DNA of 64,000 nucleotides from Streptomyces soli (GCF_003999195.1 NZ_RJVR01000049.1:1-64000), one strand, 5' to 3'. Numbered from the stretch's first letter, positions 25,774-34,758 are shown. The notes: generated by a model from the letters alone, not told the origin. Made by a program: numbers and translations.

Positions 25774-26598
25774 GTGACCGTCCACAGCAAGCTCCAGCCG
25801 TACATCGACGCCTGGACCCACTCCATAGAATCCATATCCGAACTGGTCAGTCCTCTCGCCGAAGGCGAGTGGAACCGGCCCACCGCGTGTCCCTACTGGT
25901 CGGTGCGCGACGTCGTGTCGCACGTCATCGGTCTGGAGTGCGAGCTGCTCGGCGACCCGCGCCCGATCCACACGCTGCCGATAGACCTCCGCCACATCCA
26001 CAGCGAGTTCGCGCGCTACATGGAGGTGCCGGTCGACAAGCGGCGCCACCACACCGCGCCGGAGATGACCGGCGAGCTGGAGTACACAATCATCCGCCGG
26101 TCCCGTCAGCTGCGGAACGAGTCGCGCGAGCCCGACACGACCGTGCGCAGCCCGGGCTACGGCGACGTGACCCTCGAGAACCTGCTGTGGCAGCGCGTGT
26201 TCGACGTCTGGGTGCACGAGCAGGATCTGCGCCGCGCGCTGGGCAAGCCGGGCAAGCTGGACTCCCCGGCGGCCGGTTTCGCCCGCGACTGGCTGCTGGC
26301 CGCGATGCCGAAGACGGTCGCCAAGGACGCGGGCGCCAAGCCCGGTTCGGCCGTGGTCATCGACGTCCACGGGCCGGTGGAGTTCATGCGTACGGTCCGG
26401 GTCGACGACCAGGGGTACGGCACGATAGACGGCAGTGTGTCGCTGGGCCCCGCCGTGACGCTGACCATGGACTGGGAGACGTTCGTACGGCTGGCCTGCG
26501 GCCGGGTGCGGCCGCAGGTGGTCGCCGATCACGTCAAGGTCGAGGGCGACGAGGCCCTGGCGGAGCGGATCCTCGCCCACTTCGCCGTCACGCCGTAG
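25774..26598 (+). CDS. Maleylpyruvate isomerase family (mycothiol-dependent) protein
   Basis: This 274-residue protein has the DinB-like four-helix bundle of the mycothiol-dependent maleylpyruvate isomerase N-domain (ACPYWSVRDVVSHVIGLECELL near residue 39, with the His that binds metal, and VWVHEQDLRRALG near 146). A C-terminal domain follows (about 165-270). Family members use mycothiol, the actinobacterial thiol, as cofactor. Most have unknown substrates. GAGGGG lies before the GTG start. It converges on the MFS gene. Confidence 0.9.
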   Translation: MTVHSKLQPYIDAWTHSIESISELVSPLAEGEWNRPTACPYWSVRDVVSHVIGLECELLGDPRPIHTLPIDLRHIHSEFARYMEVPVDKRRHHTAPEMTGELEYTIIRRSRQLRNESREPDTTVRSPGYGDVTLENLLWQRVFDVWVHEQDLRRALGKPGKLDSPAAGFARDWLLAAMPKTVAKDAGAKPGSAVVIDVHGPVEFMRTVRVDDQGYGTIDGSVSLGPAVTLTMDWETFVRLACGRVRPQVVADHVKVEGDEALAERILAHFAVTP

Positions 26599-26608
26599 AA
26601 CACCGCCG

Positions 26609-26671
26609 GCGTTCACGTCCCTCCGGCCGCAGGTACCGGCAGGTCTCAGGTACTGGCGGGGACGTGAACGC
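26609..26671. terminator. Long-loop inverted repeat between convergent genes
   Basis: GCGTTCACGTCCC (26609-26621) and GGGACGTGAACGC (26659-26671) are exact complements 37 bases apart. The right arm is inside the last codons of the MFS gene. It sits between two convergent genes and probably stops transcription from either side. Confidence 0.6.
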
Positions 26672-27944
26672 TCTCCACGCGGCTGACCGCCACCCGCTGC
26701 CGCTCCAGCCGGGCCGCACGGCCGCGCAGCCGCAGGATCTGGGAGACGCCCAGGGCCTGGAGGACGAAGACGCTGGACCAGGCGACCCGGTAGTTGTCGC
26801 CGGTGGCGTCCAGCAGCACACCGATCGCGAGCAGCGTCATCATCGAGGCCGTGAAGCCGCCGATGTTGACGATGCCGCTGGCCGTGCCGAAGCGCTCCGG
26901 CGGATTGGCCGGGCGGGCGAAGTCGAACCCGATCATCGAGGCGGGCCCGGAGGAGCCGAGCACCACGCAGAGCAGGGTCAGCAGCCACAGCGGGGCGTGC
27001 GCCTGCGGCCAGGCCAGGACCACCGCCCACATCGTCGCGGTGGCGCCGATCACGCCGAGCGCGAGCGGCATCCGGGCGCCGTGGTGGCGGCCGATGACCT
27101 GTCCGAAGAGCATCCCGAAGACCATGTTGGCGATCACGACCACGGTCAGCAGCGTGCCGGCCGTCTCCCGCGACATGCCCTGCGCCTCGACCAGATACGG
27201 CAACCCCCACAGCAGCAGGAACACCATTGCGGAGAACTGCGTGGTGAAGTGGACCCACATCCCCAGCCGCGTCCCCGGCTCCCGCCAGGCCGTCGCGATC
27301 TGCCGCTGCACATAGCCCGCGCCGTGGTGCTCGGCGGGCGCCGGCTCGAAGCCCTCGGGGTGGTCCTTCATGAACAGCAGCACCAGTACGAGGACCAGCG
27401 CACCGCCCAGCGCCGTCCCCACGAAGGTCGACGTCCACCCGGCCGAGTGCAGCAGCCGGGCCAGCAGCACCGTGCTCATCAGATTGCCCGCGACACCGAA
27501 CAGCGCCGCGCCCTGCGCGATCATCGGCCCACGCCGCGCCGGGAACCACCGCGAGCCCAGCCGCAGCACGCTCACGAAGGTCATGGCGTCACCGCAGCCC
27601 AGCACCGCGCGGGCGGCCAGCGCCATCGCGTACGAGTGCGACAGCGCGAAGCCCAACTGCCCCACGGTGAAGAGGATGACGCCGATGCTCAGGACGCGCT
27701 TGGTGCCGAGCCGGTCCACCATGAGGCCGACGGGTATCTGCATGCCGGCGTAGACCAGGAGCTGGAGGATCGAGAAGGTCGAGAGGGCGGAGGCGCCGAT
27801 GTGAAAGCGCGCCGCCGCGTCGATCCCGGCCACACCGAGGCTGGTGCGGTGGACGACCGCGACCATGTAGACCAGGGTGCCGATGGACCAGACGGCGACG
27901 GCCTGCCGGCCGCCGGGCGGCTCACCGTGTGTCGCGGCGCTCAC
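26646..27944 (-). CDS. MFS transporter
   Basis: This 432-residue membrane protein has twelve predicted hydrophobic segments in two halves of six. It contains the MFS motif DRLGTKRVLSIG (loop 2-3) and VVHRTSLGVAG in the first helix region. The GTG start overlaps the stop of the GntR gene by four bases (GTGA), and GGGGGAG precedes it, so the two are translated together. A GntR-FCD regulator linked to an MFS carrier usually means import or export of a small organic acid or sugar acid; the substrate is not shown. Confidence 0.92.
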   Translation of the reverse strand: MSAATHGEPPGGRQAVAVWSIGTLVYMVAVVHRTSLGVAGIDAAARFHIGASALSTFSILQLLVYAGMQIPVGLMVDRLGTKRVLSIGVILFTVGQLGFALSHSYAMALAARAVLGCGDAMTFVSVLRLGSRWFPARRGPMIAQGAALFGVAGNLMSTVLLARLLHSAGWTSTFVGTALGGALVLVLVLLFMKDHPEGFEPAPAEHHGAGYVQRQIATAWREPGTRLGMWVHFTTQFSAMVFLLLWGLPYLVEAQGMSRETAGTLLTVVVIANMVFGMLFGQVIGRHHGARMPLALGVIGATATMWAVVLAWPQAHAPLWLLTLLCVVLGSSGPASMIGFDFARPANPPERFGTASGIVNIGGFTASMMTLLAIGVLLDATGDNYRVAWSSVFVLQALGVSQILRLRGRAARLERQRVAVSRVESVHVPAST

Positions 27945-28597
27945 AGCTCCCCCCGGGCAAGGAAGTTGACCCAGGTGACGTGCCGCTCGACCAGCGTCAG
28001 GGCGGCGCCGGTGTCCCCGGCCCGCAGCGCTTCGAGGATCTCGGTGTGCTCCGCGATGTTCTTGGCGATCCGGTCCGGCTCCGCGTTCATCGTCGCCACC
28101 CCCATCCGTAGCTGACGATCCCTCAACTGGTCGTACAGCTGCGCCAGAATCCTGTTCCCGCCCGCCCGCACGATCTCCGCGTGAAAGCACCGGTCCGCGA
28201 CCGCGAACGCCGCCAGGTCGCCCGCCGCCGCATGCCTCTTCTGTTCCTCCAGCAGCTCTTCGAGCCGCGCCGCGAGCCGCGGCGACGCCGGCGCGACCTT
28301 CTCCGCCGCGTGCAGCTCCACCAGCAGCCTGGTCTCCACGACGTCGGCGATCTCCTGCGCCGACACCGGCAGCACGAGCGCGCCCTTCTTCGGGTAGAGC
28401 TTCAGCAGCCCTTCCGCCTCCAGCCGCAGCAGCGCCTCGCGCACCGGGGTGCGCGAAACGCCTACTGCTTCGGCCAGTTCACCCTCGCTCAGGAGCGTCC
28501 CACCCTCGTAGCGACGGTCGAGAACGGCTTGCTTGACGTGGGTGTAGACGCGCTCTGCGGCGGGCGGGGGCTTGGTGATCGTACTGGCGGAATCCAT
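27941..28597 (-). CDS. GntR/FadR-type (FCD) transcriptional regulator
   Basis: This 218-residue protein has an N-terminal winged helix (about residues 15-80, LSEGELAEAVGVSRTPVREALLRLEAEGLL) and a C-terminal FCD ligand domain (about 90-210) with the metal-binding pattern D-x3-H (DRCFHAEI) and later EHTEIL and ERH. Ligands are typically organic acids. I chose the ATG at 28595-28597; an in-frame ATG lies nine bases earlier. The start codon overlaps a palindrome, so it probably represses itself and the downstream MFS gene. Confidence 0.92.
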   Translation of the reverse strand: MDSASTITKPPPAAERVYTHVKQAVLDRRYEGGTLLSEGELAEAVGVSRTPVREALLRLEAEGLLKLYPKKGALVLPVSAQEIADVVETRLLVELHAAEKVAPASPRLAARLEELLEEQKRHAAAGDLAAFAVADRCFHAEIVRAGGNRILAQLYDQLRDRQLRMGVATMNAEPDRIAKNIAEHTEILEALRAGDTGAALTLVERHVTWVNFLARGEL

Positions 28598-28627
28598 GAT
28601 GTGCACATCATAGATACAAGATGTATC
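28596..28627. promoter_or_regulatory. Double palindrome at the GntR gene start
   Basis: ATGATGTGCACATCAT (28596-28611) is a perfect 16-bp palindrome overlapping the start codon. GATACA-AGA-TGTATC (28613-28627) is a second dyad next to it. On the minus strand a TATGAT -10 (28612-28607) falls between them. Binding by the FCD regulator here would shut off its own operon. Confidence 0.6.
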
Positions 28628-28632
28628 CGGGG

Positions 28633-29652
28633 TCAGTCCTCGTCCGCGATACGGACGGGCATCAGCATGGAGAAGGACTCGTCCCGGCCGCCCGGCAGCC
28701 GGATGGCCAGCGGGCTGATCGGACCGCCGAGCTCCAGGACGAGCTGTTCGCGGGCCCCGGCGTTGAGGGCGTCGAGGAGGAAGTCCCGGTTGACGGCGAC
28801 CCCGTCAGCGGCCCTGTCGGAGACCGCGAGGGTACCGTCCGGGGTGACGGTGAGGACGCGGACCGCCTCGGGGCCGGCGGCCAGGGAGTCACGGAGGGCG
28901 GCGGCCTCGACGGTGACCCGGTGGACCGCGTCGTCGAGGCGGGTCAGGCGGCGGTAGTCGGGATAGTCGTGGTCCAGGCGCACCCCGGTGGCTTTGCGGC
29001 CCGCCGCCTCGGCGCTGATCCGGTCGTCGTCGAAGCTCACTTCGGCCTGATCGGCCCCGTCCAGCAGGGCGCGGATGTCGTCGGCCAGTGCGGTCGGCAC
29101 GATCACGCTCAGCGCGGCGTAGGCCTGTTCCACCGGCACCCGCGCCACCGCGAGCCGGTAGCGGTCGGTGGCGACCAACGTCAGCACACCGCCCTCCACG
29201 TCGAACAGCACGCCGGCCAGCGACGGCAACTCCGGGTCGGTGCTTGCCGCGAAGCGCACGGCATCCAGCGCCTCCGCCAGTTCCGGCGCGGGGATCGTCA
29301 GTCGGGTCATCTTGCTTGCCTCCGGTGCGAGTAGGGCCCGTACGGAGGAGAGCTCACGTCGCGCGTCGGCCAGACCGTCCTCGAGGCGCCGCACATGCGC
29401 GTCGAGAAGCCCGCGTACGGCATCGGGATCCGCCGCCCGCTCCGCCAGCACCCGCCGGATCTCCGGCAACGGCATCCCCACCCGACGCAACCGCGCGACC
29501 AACCGCGCATCGGGCAACTGCTCGTCGCCGTACCAGCGATACCCGCTCCGCGGATCCGTCCAGGCCGGGGCCAACACCCCGGCACCGTCGTAGAACCGCA
29601 GCGCACTGACGCTCAGCCCGCTGTCCCGGGCCATCTCGCCGATGCTGCGCAT
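28633..29652 (-). CDS. MerR regulator fused to a DNA polymerase III beta-clamp-like domain
   Basis: This 339-residue protein begins with a MerR winged helix (residues about 1-70: MRSIGEMARDSGLSVSALRFYDGAGVL and the YRWYGDEQL wing), followed by a coiled coil (about 72-110). It continues, in place of the usual ligand domain, into two or three sliding-clamp (DnaN-like) domains (about 115-339). The clamp part includes LSVIVPTALADDIRALL, ATDRYRLAVARVP, and a C-terminal ending in SFSMLMPVRI, close to the PMRI ending of DnaN. GGAG precedes the ATG. A MerR-type 19-bp-spaced promoter lies just upstream. What the clamp senses is unknown. The small membrane protein gene lies upstream on the same strand. 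Confidence 0.92.
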   Translation of the reverse strand: MRSIGEMARDSGLSVSALRFYDGAGVLAPAWTDPRSGYRWYGDEQLPDARLVARLRRVGMPLPEIRRVLAERAADPDAVRGLLDAHVRRLEDGLADARRELSSVRALLAPEASKMTRLTIPAPELAEALDAVRFAASTDPELPSLAGVLFDVEGGVLTLVATDRYRLAVARVPVEQAYAALSVIVPTALADDIRALLDGADQAEVSFDDDRISAEAAGRKATGVRLDHDYPDYRRLTRLDDAVHRVTVEAAALRDSLAAGPEAVRVLTVTPDGTLAVSDRAADGVAVNRDFLLDALNAGAREQLVLELGGPISPLAIRLPGGRDESFSMLMPVRIADED

Positions 29653-29671
29653 CTCGCTCTCCACACCGAGG

Positions 29672-29702
29672 ACTCTGGAGGCTCGACCAGGTCGAGGGTC
29701 AA
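29672..29702 (-). promoter_or_regulatory. MerR-type promoter with central dyad
   Basis: Reading the minus strand: TTGACC (29702-29697), then a 19-base spacer, then CAGAGT (29677-29672). The spacer contains the perfect dyad CTCGACC-T-GGTCGAG (29696-29682). A 19-bp spacer with a central dyad is the hallmark of promoters that MerR proteins twist to activate. This strongly suggests autoregulation by the MerR-clamp protein. Confidence 0.75.
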
Positions 29703-29707
29703 GCGCC

Positions 29708-29902
29708 TCAAGGGTGCAGGCTACCGACCACATCGGCGGTGGCGGTGATGCCGGAGGCGATGGTGGGCGCGAGGCTGGTGCCGGAGAGGCAGAAGCCGAG
29801 CAGGACGCAGAGCAGGGCGTGGGAGAACTTGAGGGCCTTACTGCGGAGCAGGACAAGGGCCAGGATCAGAAGCAGCAGGACCACGGAGATCGATACGGCC
29901 AC
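29708..29902 (-). CDS. Small two-helix membrane protein
   Basis: The GTG start at 29900-29902 has GGGAGG seven bases upstream. The 64-residue product has two hydrophobic segments (about residues 3-21 and 29-55) separated by a short basic turn. No family name is certain. Similar tiny proteins are frequent in Streptomyces. It ends just before the MerR-type promoter, so the downstream gene has its own control. Confidence 0.75.
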   Translation of the reverse strand: MAVSISVVLLLLILALVLLRSKALKFSHALLCVLLGFCLSGTSLAPTIASGITATADVVGSLHP

Positions 29903-30122
29903 GGCGGTACCTCCCGAAAGATGTCTGCTTACATATCCGCACGAATCACCCCAAAGGTGGCCGCGCCACGCACAACCAAGGGCCCGGACATCTGTCCATC
30001 CCCCCACGCCACGACTCCGCCTCGCCGCCAACCACGGCACGACGGCCGGAGGCCGGCGCAGCCGCCCGAAGCCAGCGAAGCGCCCGCGAGGGCGGCGAGG
30101 TGGCGGCGCCACGCGTAGCGAA

Positions 30123-30152
30123 GGGCCCGGACGTGCGTACGTGTCCGGGCCC
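30123..30152. terminator. Hairpin after the first bkd operon
   Basis: GGGCCCGGAC (30123-30132) pairs with GTCCGGGCCC (30143-30152) around a 10-base loop, 21 bases downstream of the E2 stop. A related sequence, AAGGGCCCGGACA, occurs about 150 bases away near 29977, in the same intergenic region. Confidence 0.75.
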
Positions 30153-30173
30153 TGTGCTGCGGGAACTAGGCCG

Positions 30174-31586
30174 TCAGGCCCAGGTCATGAGGCGCTTGGG
30201 GTATTCGAGGATGGCGGCGGTGTCGGCGAGGACGCGGGAGCCGAGTTCGCCGTCGACGAGGCGGTGGTCGAAGGAGAGGGCGAGGGTGGTGACCTGGCGG
30301 GGCTTGACCTTGCCCTTGTGGACCCAGGGTTGTTCCTTGACGGCGCCGAAGGCGAGGATCGCGGACTCCCCCGGGTTGAGGATGGGCGTGCCGGTGTCGA
30401 CGCCGAAGACGCCGACGTTGGTGATGGTGACGGTGCCGCCCTGCATGTCGCCGGGGGAGGTGCGCCCCTCGCGGGCGATGGCGACGAGGTCGCCGAGGGC
30501 GGCGGCCAGTTCGGGCAGGGTCTTGGCGTGGGCGTCCTTGATGTTGGGGACGATGAGCCCGCGCGGGGTGGCGGCGGCGATGCCGAGGTTGACGTAGCCC
30601 TTGTGGACGATTTCCTGGCGGCCCTCGTCCCAGGCGGCGTTGACGTCCGGGTTGCGGCGGATCGCGACCAGCAGCGCCTTGGCGACCAGCAGCAGAGGGC
30701 TGACCTTGAGCCCGGCGAAGGCCGGGTCGGCCTTGAGTTCCTGGACGAGCCGCATGGTGCGGGTGATGTCGAAGGTCAGGAACTCCGTCACATGCGGGGC
30801 CGTGAAGGCGCTGGCCACCATTGCGGCGGCCGTGGCCTTGCGTACGCCCTTGATCGGCACCCGGGTCTCCAGCGCCGACGGCTGGACCGACGTGACCGAA
30901 GGCTCCACCACCACAGGCGAAACCGCAGGGGCCGGGGCGGGCGCCGCCGGGGCGACGGCCGCCTGGATGTCCTCGCGGGTGATGACGCCGCCCGGGCCGG
31001 TCGGGGTGACCCCGGCCAGGTCCACGCCGAGGTCCTTGGCGAGCTTGCGCACCGGCGGCTTGGCCAGCGGGCGGGGCTCGGTCACAGTGGCGTGGCCGTT
31101 CAGCTCAGGACCGGCCTTGGCCTGGGCCGGCACAGCGGCCTTCTTGCGCGGGCGGCGCTTGGTCGAGGACGCGGCGACGCCGTAGCCGACCAGCACCGGC
31201 TGCCGCTTCGGCGCCTCCGGCTCGGGTGCCCTGACGGGCTCGGGCGCCTTTACGGCCACGGGCTCGGCCAGCGGCTCGGCAGCGGAGGCAGCAGCAGCCG
31301 GGGCCACCTCCCCGGCCGGGGCGCCCGGGTCGGTGTCGACAGCGATGATCACCGCGCCGACGTCCACCGTGTCACCCTCGCCGAAGTGCAGCTCGTGCAC
31401 GACGCCGTCGAAGGGGATGGGCAGTTCCACGGCGGCCTTGGCGGTCTCGACCTCGCAGACGACCTGACCGTCGGTGACGGGGTCGCCGGGCTTGACGTAC
31501 CACTTGAGGATCTCGGCCTCGGTGAGTCCTTCGCCCACGTCGGGCATCTTGAACTCGCGGAAGCGCTGTGCAGTCACGGTCGTCAC
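30174..31586 (-). CDS. bkdC: Branched-chain alpha-keto acid dehydrogenase E2 (first cluster)
   Basis: This 470-residue dihydrolipoyl acyltransferase has an N-terminal lipoyl domain with the ETAKA lipoylation site (Lys near residue 48), a Pro/Ala-rich linker, a peripheral-subunit-binding domain (VRKLAKDLGVDLAGVTPTG near 180), and a C-terminal catalytic domain ending with FDHRLVDG (His and Asp catalytic). It transfers branched acyl groups to CoA. The GTG start follows the E1-beta stop by nine bases with GGAGAGGG before it. Third gene of the operon. Branched-chain acyl-CoA also primes fatty acid and polyketide synthesis in Streptomyces. Confidence 0.95.
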   Translation of the reverse strand: MTTVTAQRFREFKMPDVGEGLTEAEILKWYVKPGDPVTDGQVVCEVETAKAAVELPIPFDGVVHELHFGEGDTVDVGAVIIAVDTDPGAPAGEVAPAAAASAAEPLAEPVAVKAPEPVRAPEPEAPKRQPVLVGYGVAASSTKRRPRKKAAVPAQAKAGPELNGHATVTEPRPLAKPPVRKLAKDLGVDLAGVTPTGPGGVITREDIQAAVAPAAPAPAPAVSPVVVEPSVTSVQPSALETRVPIKGVRKATAAAMVASAFTAPHVTEFLTFDITRTMRLVQELKADPAFAGLKVSPLLLVAKALLVAIRRNPDVNAAWDEGRQEIVHKGYVNLGIAAATPRGLIVPNIKDAHAKTLPELAAALGDLVAIAREGRTSPGDMQGGTVTITNVGVFGVDTGTPILNPGESAILAFGAVKEQPWVHKGKVKPRQVTTLALSFDHRLVDGELGSRVLADTAAILEYPKRLMTWA

Positions 31587-31595
31587 AACCCTCTC

Positions 31596-32576
31596 CTAGT
31601 ACGCCAGCGCGCGGTCGACGGCATCGAGTACCCGGTCAAGCCCTGGCAGGTACTCCTCCTCCAGCCGGGCCGGCGGGTAGGGGGCGTGGAAGCCGCCGAC
31701 CCGTAGCACCGGTGCCTGCAGGTGGTAGAAGCACCGCTCGGTGATCCGGGCCGCGATCTCGGCACCCATGCCGAGAAAGACCGGGGCCTCGTGCACTGTC
31801 ACCAGGCGTCCGGTCTTCTGCACCGACGCCTGGAGGGTGTCGAAGTCCACCGGCGACAGTGACCGCAGATCCACAACCTCAAGGCTACGGCCCTCCTCGG
31901 CGGCCGCGGCGGCGGCCTCCAGGCAGACCTTCACCATCGGCCCGTACGCGGCCAGGGTGACGTCCGTGCCGTCGAGCACCGTATGCGCGGTGTGCAGCGG
32001 GGCCGGGATGGCGGTCGGATCGACCTCGCCCTTGTCCCAGTATCGCCGCTTGGGCTCGAAGAAGATGACCGGGTCGTCGCAGTCGATGGCCTGCTGGAGC
32101 ATCCAGTAGGCGTCCTGCGGGTTCGAGGGGGAGACCACCTTCAGGCCCGGGATGTGCGCGAACAGCACCTCGGGGGACTCGGAGTGGTGCTCGACCGCGC
32201 CGATGCCGCCCGCGTACGGGATGCGGATGACGACCGGCAGCTTGATCTTGCCGAGCGCACGGGCGTGCATCTTGGCGAGCTGGGTGACGATCTGGTCGTA
32301 CGCGGGGAAGACGAAGCCGTCGAACTGGATCTCCACCACCGGCCGGTAGCCGCGCAGGGCCAGGCCGATGGCGGTGCCGACGATGCCGGACTCGGCGAGC
32401 GGGGTGTCGATGACCCGGTTCTCGCCGAAGTCCTTCTGCAGTCCGTCCGTGATGCGGAAGACGCCGCCGAGCTTTCCGATGTCCTCGCCCATGAGGACGA
32501 CCTTGGCGTCGGTCTCCAGGGACTTGCGCAATGCCTCGTTCAGGGCCTTGGCGATGGTCATGGTCGTGGTCGCCAT
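31596..32576 (-). CDS. bkdB: Branched-chain alpha-keto acid dehydrogenase E1 beta (first cluster)
   Basis: This 326-residue subunit has the transketolase-like pyrimidine-binding domain (LMGEDIGKLGGVF near residue 29, with the Glu that activates thiamine diphosphate; Q-F-D-G-F-V-F-P-A-Y near 83) and the C-terminal transketolase domain. It forms an alpha2-beta2 tetramer with the gene product upstream. The start ATG lies one base after the E1-alpha stop, so the subunits are made in equal amounts. Confidence 0.95.
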   Translation of the reverse strand: MATTTMTIAKALNEALRKSLETDAKVVLMGEDIGKLGGVFRITDGLQKDFGENRVIDTPLAESGIVGTAIGLALRGYRPVVEIQFDGFVFPAYDQIVTQLAKMHARALGKIKLPVVIRIPYAGGIGAVEHHSESPEVLFAHIPGLKVVSPSNPQDAYWMLQQAIDCDDPVIFFEPKRRYWDKGEVDPTAIPAPLHTAHTVLDGTDVTLAAYGPMVKVCLEAAAAAAEEGRSLEVVDLRSLSPVDFDTLQASVQKTGRLVTVHEAPVFLGMGAEIAARITERCFYHLQAPVLRVGGFHAPYPPARLEEEYLPGLDRVLDAVDRALAY

Positions 32577-32577
32577 G

Positions 32578-33732
32578 TCAGTGGCCCTCCTCGAAGGTCG
32601 CGAGGTACTCGGCGAACTGCGCCCGCTCCTCGTCGACGAGCGCGTGCCCGTCCGCGTAGACGTTCTCGAAGATCGCCATCGTGTCCGGGTCCGGCATGGT
32701 CCGTACGGCCTCGCGGACCCGCTTGCCGAGGGCCTCGCTCTCCGCCTCGATGCCGGCGAGGTAGGCCTCGTCGGCCAGGCCTTCCTTCTCCAGGTAGGTC
32801 CTCAAACGAAGGATCGGGTCCTTGCGTTCCCACTGCTCCCGCTCCTCGTCCAGGCGGTAACGGGTGGGGTCGTCGGAGGTGGTGTGCGCGCCCATGCGGT
32901 AGGTGAAGGCCTCCACCAGCATCGGGCCCTGGCCGCTACGGGCGTGCTCAAGGGCCGCCTTGGTGACCGCCAGCACCGCCAGCACGTCGTTGCCGTCCAC
33001 CCGGACGCCCGGGAAGCCGAAGCCGGCCGAGCGCTGGTAGATCGGGACGCGGGTCTGCTTCTCGGTGGGCTCGGAGATCGCCCACTGGTTGTTCTGGCAG
33101 AAGAACACCACCGGCGCGTTGTAGACGGCGGCGAAGGTGAAGGCCTCGGCGACGTCGCCCTGGCTGGAGGCGCCGTCCCCGAAGTACGCGATGACGGCCG
33201 AGTCGGTGCCGTCCATGGCCGCGCCCATCGCGTAGCCCGTGGCGTGCAGCGTCTGCGAGCCGATCACGATCGTGTAGAGGTGGAAGTTGTTCTCGTTGGG
33301 GTCCCACCCGCCGTGGTTCACCCCTCGGAACATCCCCAGAAGATTCGCCGGGTCCACCCCGCGGCACCAGGCGACGCCGTGCTCGCGGTACGTCGGGAAG
33401 ACGTAGTCGTCGGGGCGGGTGGCCCGGCCTGAGCCGATCTGTGCGGCCTCCTGACCCAGCAGCGAGGCCCACAGGCCCAGCTCCCCCTGCCGCTGCAGAG
33501 AGGTGGCCTCGGCGTCGAAGCGGCGGGTCAGCACCATGTCCCGGTACAGGCCACGCAGCTCGTCAGGGCTCAGGTCAATGGAGTACTCACTGTGCTGGAC
33601 GCGCTCGCCCTCAGGGGTCAGCAGCTGTACGAGTTCCGGCTCGCCAGTACCCCCACGGCGCTTCGCGCCGCCGCGGGTGCCCGTGCCCGTACGGGGCGTA
33701 CGGGGCTTCGCGGCAGTGCTCTTCACGCTCAC
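32578..33732 (-). CDS. bkdA: Branched-chain alpha-keto acid dehydrogenase E1 alpha (first cluster)
   Basis: This 384-residue thiamine-diphosphate subunit has the GDG-x26-NN type motif ([10 protein letters not shown] to FFCQNN) and a TYREHG substrate-site segment. A short basic Thr-rich N-terminal tail (about 30 residues) precedes the fold. The GTG at 33730-33732 has GGAGG eight bases upstream; another GTG two codons later is possible. It is the first gene of the three-gene operon, with a 336-bp divergent region shared with the response regulator gene. A paralogous operon lies 17 kb away. Confidence 0.95.
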   Translation of the reverse strand: MSVKSTAAKPRTPRTGTGTRGGAKRRGGTGEPELVQLLTPEGERVQHSEYSIDLSPDELRGLYRDMVLTRRFDAEATSLQRQGELGLWASLLGQEAAQIGSGRATRPDDYVFPTYREHGVAWCRGVDPANLLGMFRGVNHGGWDPNENNFHLYTIVIGSQTLHATGYAMGAAMDGTDSAVIAYFGDGASSQGDVAEAFTFAAVYNAPVVFFCQNNQWAISEPTEKQTRVPIYQRSAGFGFPGVRVDGNDVLAVLAVTKAALEHARSGQGPMLVEAFTYRMGAHTTSDDPTRYRLDEEREQWERKDPILRLRTYLEKEGLADEAYLAGIEAESEALGKRVREAVRTMPDPDTMAIFENVYADGHALVDEERAQFAEYLATFEEGH

Positions 33733-34068
33733 GCTTCGCTCCTCCGTCTGTCCGGCCCCCGGGATCCGCCGGTGGCCAGTGCGGCTCCTACCCGCCTCGA
33801 CACGGCGCACGGGGTGTGTGCGGCACGGCCGAGCCGGGAGTGTTGTCTCGCCCCGGCAGGCAGCCCTGCAAAACGAACGTTACCCACACCTTCCGCTTTC
33901 GCGCGAAGAGTGTCTTACCTGCGGTTTTGCTTGGATTTCCTAGTAAATCGAGGTTCTCGCAAGGTTCTCGCAGGCCAACCGTGGGTCACCGGGACAACCG
34001 CACGGTATCCCGAGGACTCGAAGCTGCGTAAGAGGCCAGGGGATCGAATCCTGTGCGAGGCTGAGATA
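33733..34068. other. 336-bp divergent promoter region between bkd and response regulator
   Basis: No gene is visible. It holds an 11-bp tandem repeat, AGGTTCTCGCA (33951-33961 and 33962-33972), and a CTTTCGCGCGAAG dyad near 33895-33907. Either may be regulatory. The region is less GC-rich than its surroundings near 33900-33960. Confidence 0.6.
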
Positions 34069-34758
34069 GTGAGCGAACACGGCGAAAACACTGCAAACGG
34101 AGCAGACGGGGTCATCAGCGTTTTCCTCCTTGACGACCACGAAGTCGTCCGCCGTGGTGTCCACGAGTTGCTCTCCTCCGAACCCGACATCACCGTCGTC
34201 GGCGAGGCAGGCACCGCGGCTGAGGCGCTCGCCCGGATCCCGGCCGCCCGGCCCGACGTCGCCGTCCTCGACGTACGGCTCCCGGACGGCAGCGGCGTCG
34301 AGGTGTGCCGCGACATCCGCTCCCGGGAACCGTCGGTCAGGTGCCTCATGCTCACCTCCTACGCCGACGACGAGGCGCTTTTCGACGCCATCATGGCGGG
34401 CGCCGCTGGATACGCGCTCAAGGACATCCGCGCCAGCGACCTCGTCAGCGCCGTCCGCGACGTCGCCGCCGGCAAATCCCTCCTCGACCCCGTCGCCACC
34501 GCCCGCGTCCTCGAACGCCTCCGCACCGGCGCCCCCGAACCCGAGACCACCATCGCCGGCCTCACCGACCAGGAAGGCCGCATCCTCGACCTCATCGGCG
34601 AAGGCCTCACCAACCGCCAGATCGGCGAACGCCTCCACCTCGCCGAGAAGACCGTCAAGAACTATGTCTCCTCCCTGCTGGCCAAGCTCGGCATGGAGCG
34701 CCGCACCCAGGCAGCGGCGTACGTAGCCCGTACGAGGGCCGAGCGCGGCCGCGATTAG
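34069..34758 (+). CDS. NarL/FixJ-type response regulator
   Basis: This 229-residue protein has a receiver domain (about residues 14-130; acidic pocket LLDDHE and phospho-acceptor Asp in [11 protein letters not shown] near 68; Thr/Ser in LTSY; Lys in LKDI) and a LuxR-type helix-turn-helix (about 160-220, [29 protein letters not shown]). The pattern is DevR/DosR-like. No histidine kinase is adjacent, so it is an orphan. The GTG at 34069 follows GCGAGG by nine bases. An orthologue next to bkd genes is what I remember in S. coelicolor. A MITE-like element begins at its stop codon. Confidence 0.92.
   Translation: MSEHGENTANGADGVISVFLLDDHEVVRRGVHELLSSEPDITVVGEAGTAAEALARIPAARPDVAVLDVRLPDGSGVEVCRDIRSREPSVRCLMLTSYADDEALFDAIMAGAAGYALKDIRASDLVSAVRDVAAGKSLLDPVATARVLERLRTGAPEPETTIAGLTDQEGRILDLIGEGLTNRQIGERLHLAEKTVKNYVSSLLAKLGMERRTQAAAYVARTRAERGRD

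Noticed and set aside
25869-28115. 748-codon open frame across the isomerase and MFS genes
   Set aside because: It crosses convergent genes on both strands and has an Arg/Pro/His/Gln-rich shadow composition.
29903-30122. Small gene between the two-helix membrane protein and bkdC
   Set aside because: Frames have no ribosome-binding site and odd composition; the region contains only a duplicated GGGCCCGGAC motif and a terminator.
33951-33972. Tandem AGGTTCTCGCA as a defined operator
   Set aside because: Two copies only and no link to a known factor; kept as an intergenic observation.
34030-34065. T-arm-like sequence (GGATCGAATCC) resembling a tRNA 3' half
   Set aside because: No acceptor stem, D-arm or anticodon arm can be built upstream and the loop lacks TTC. 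It lies in the response regulator's 5' region.
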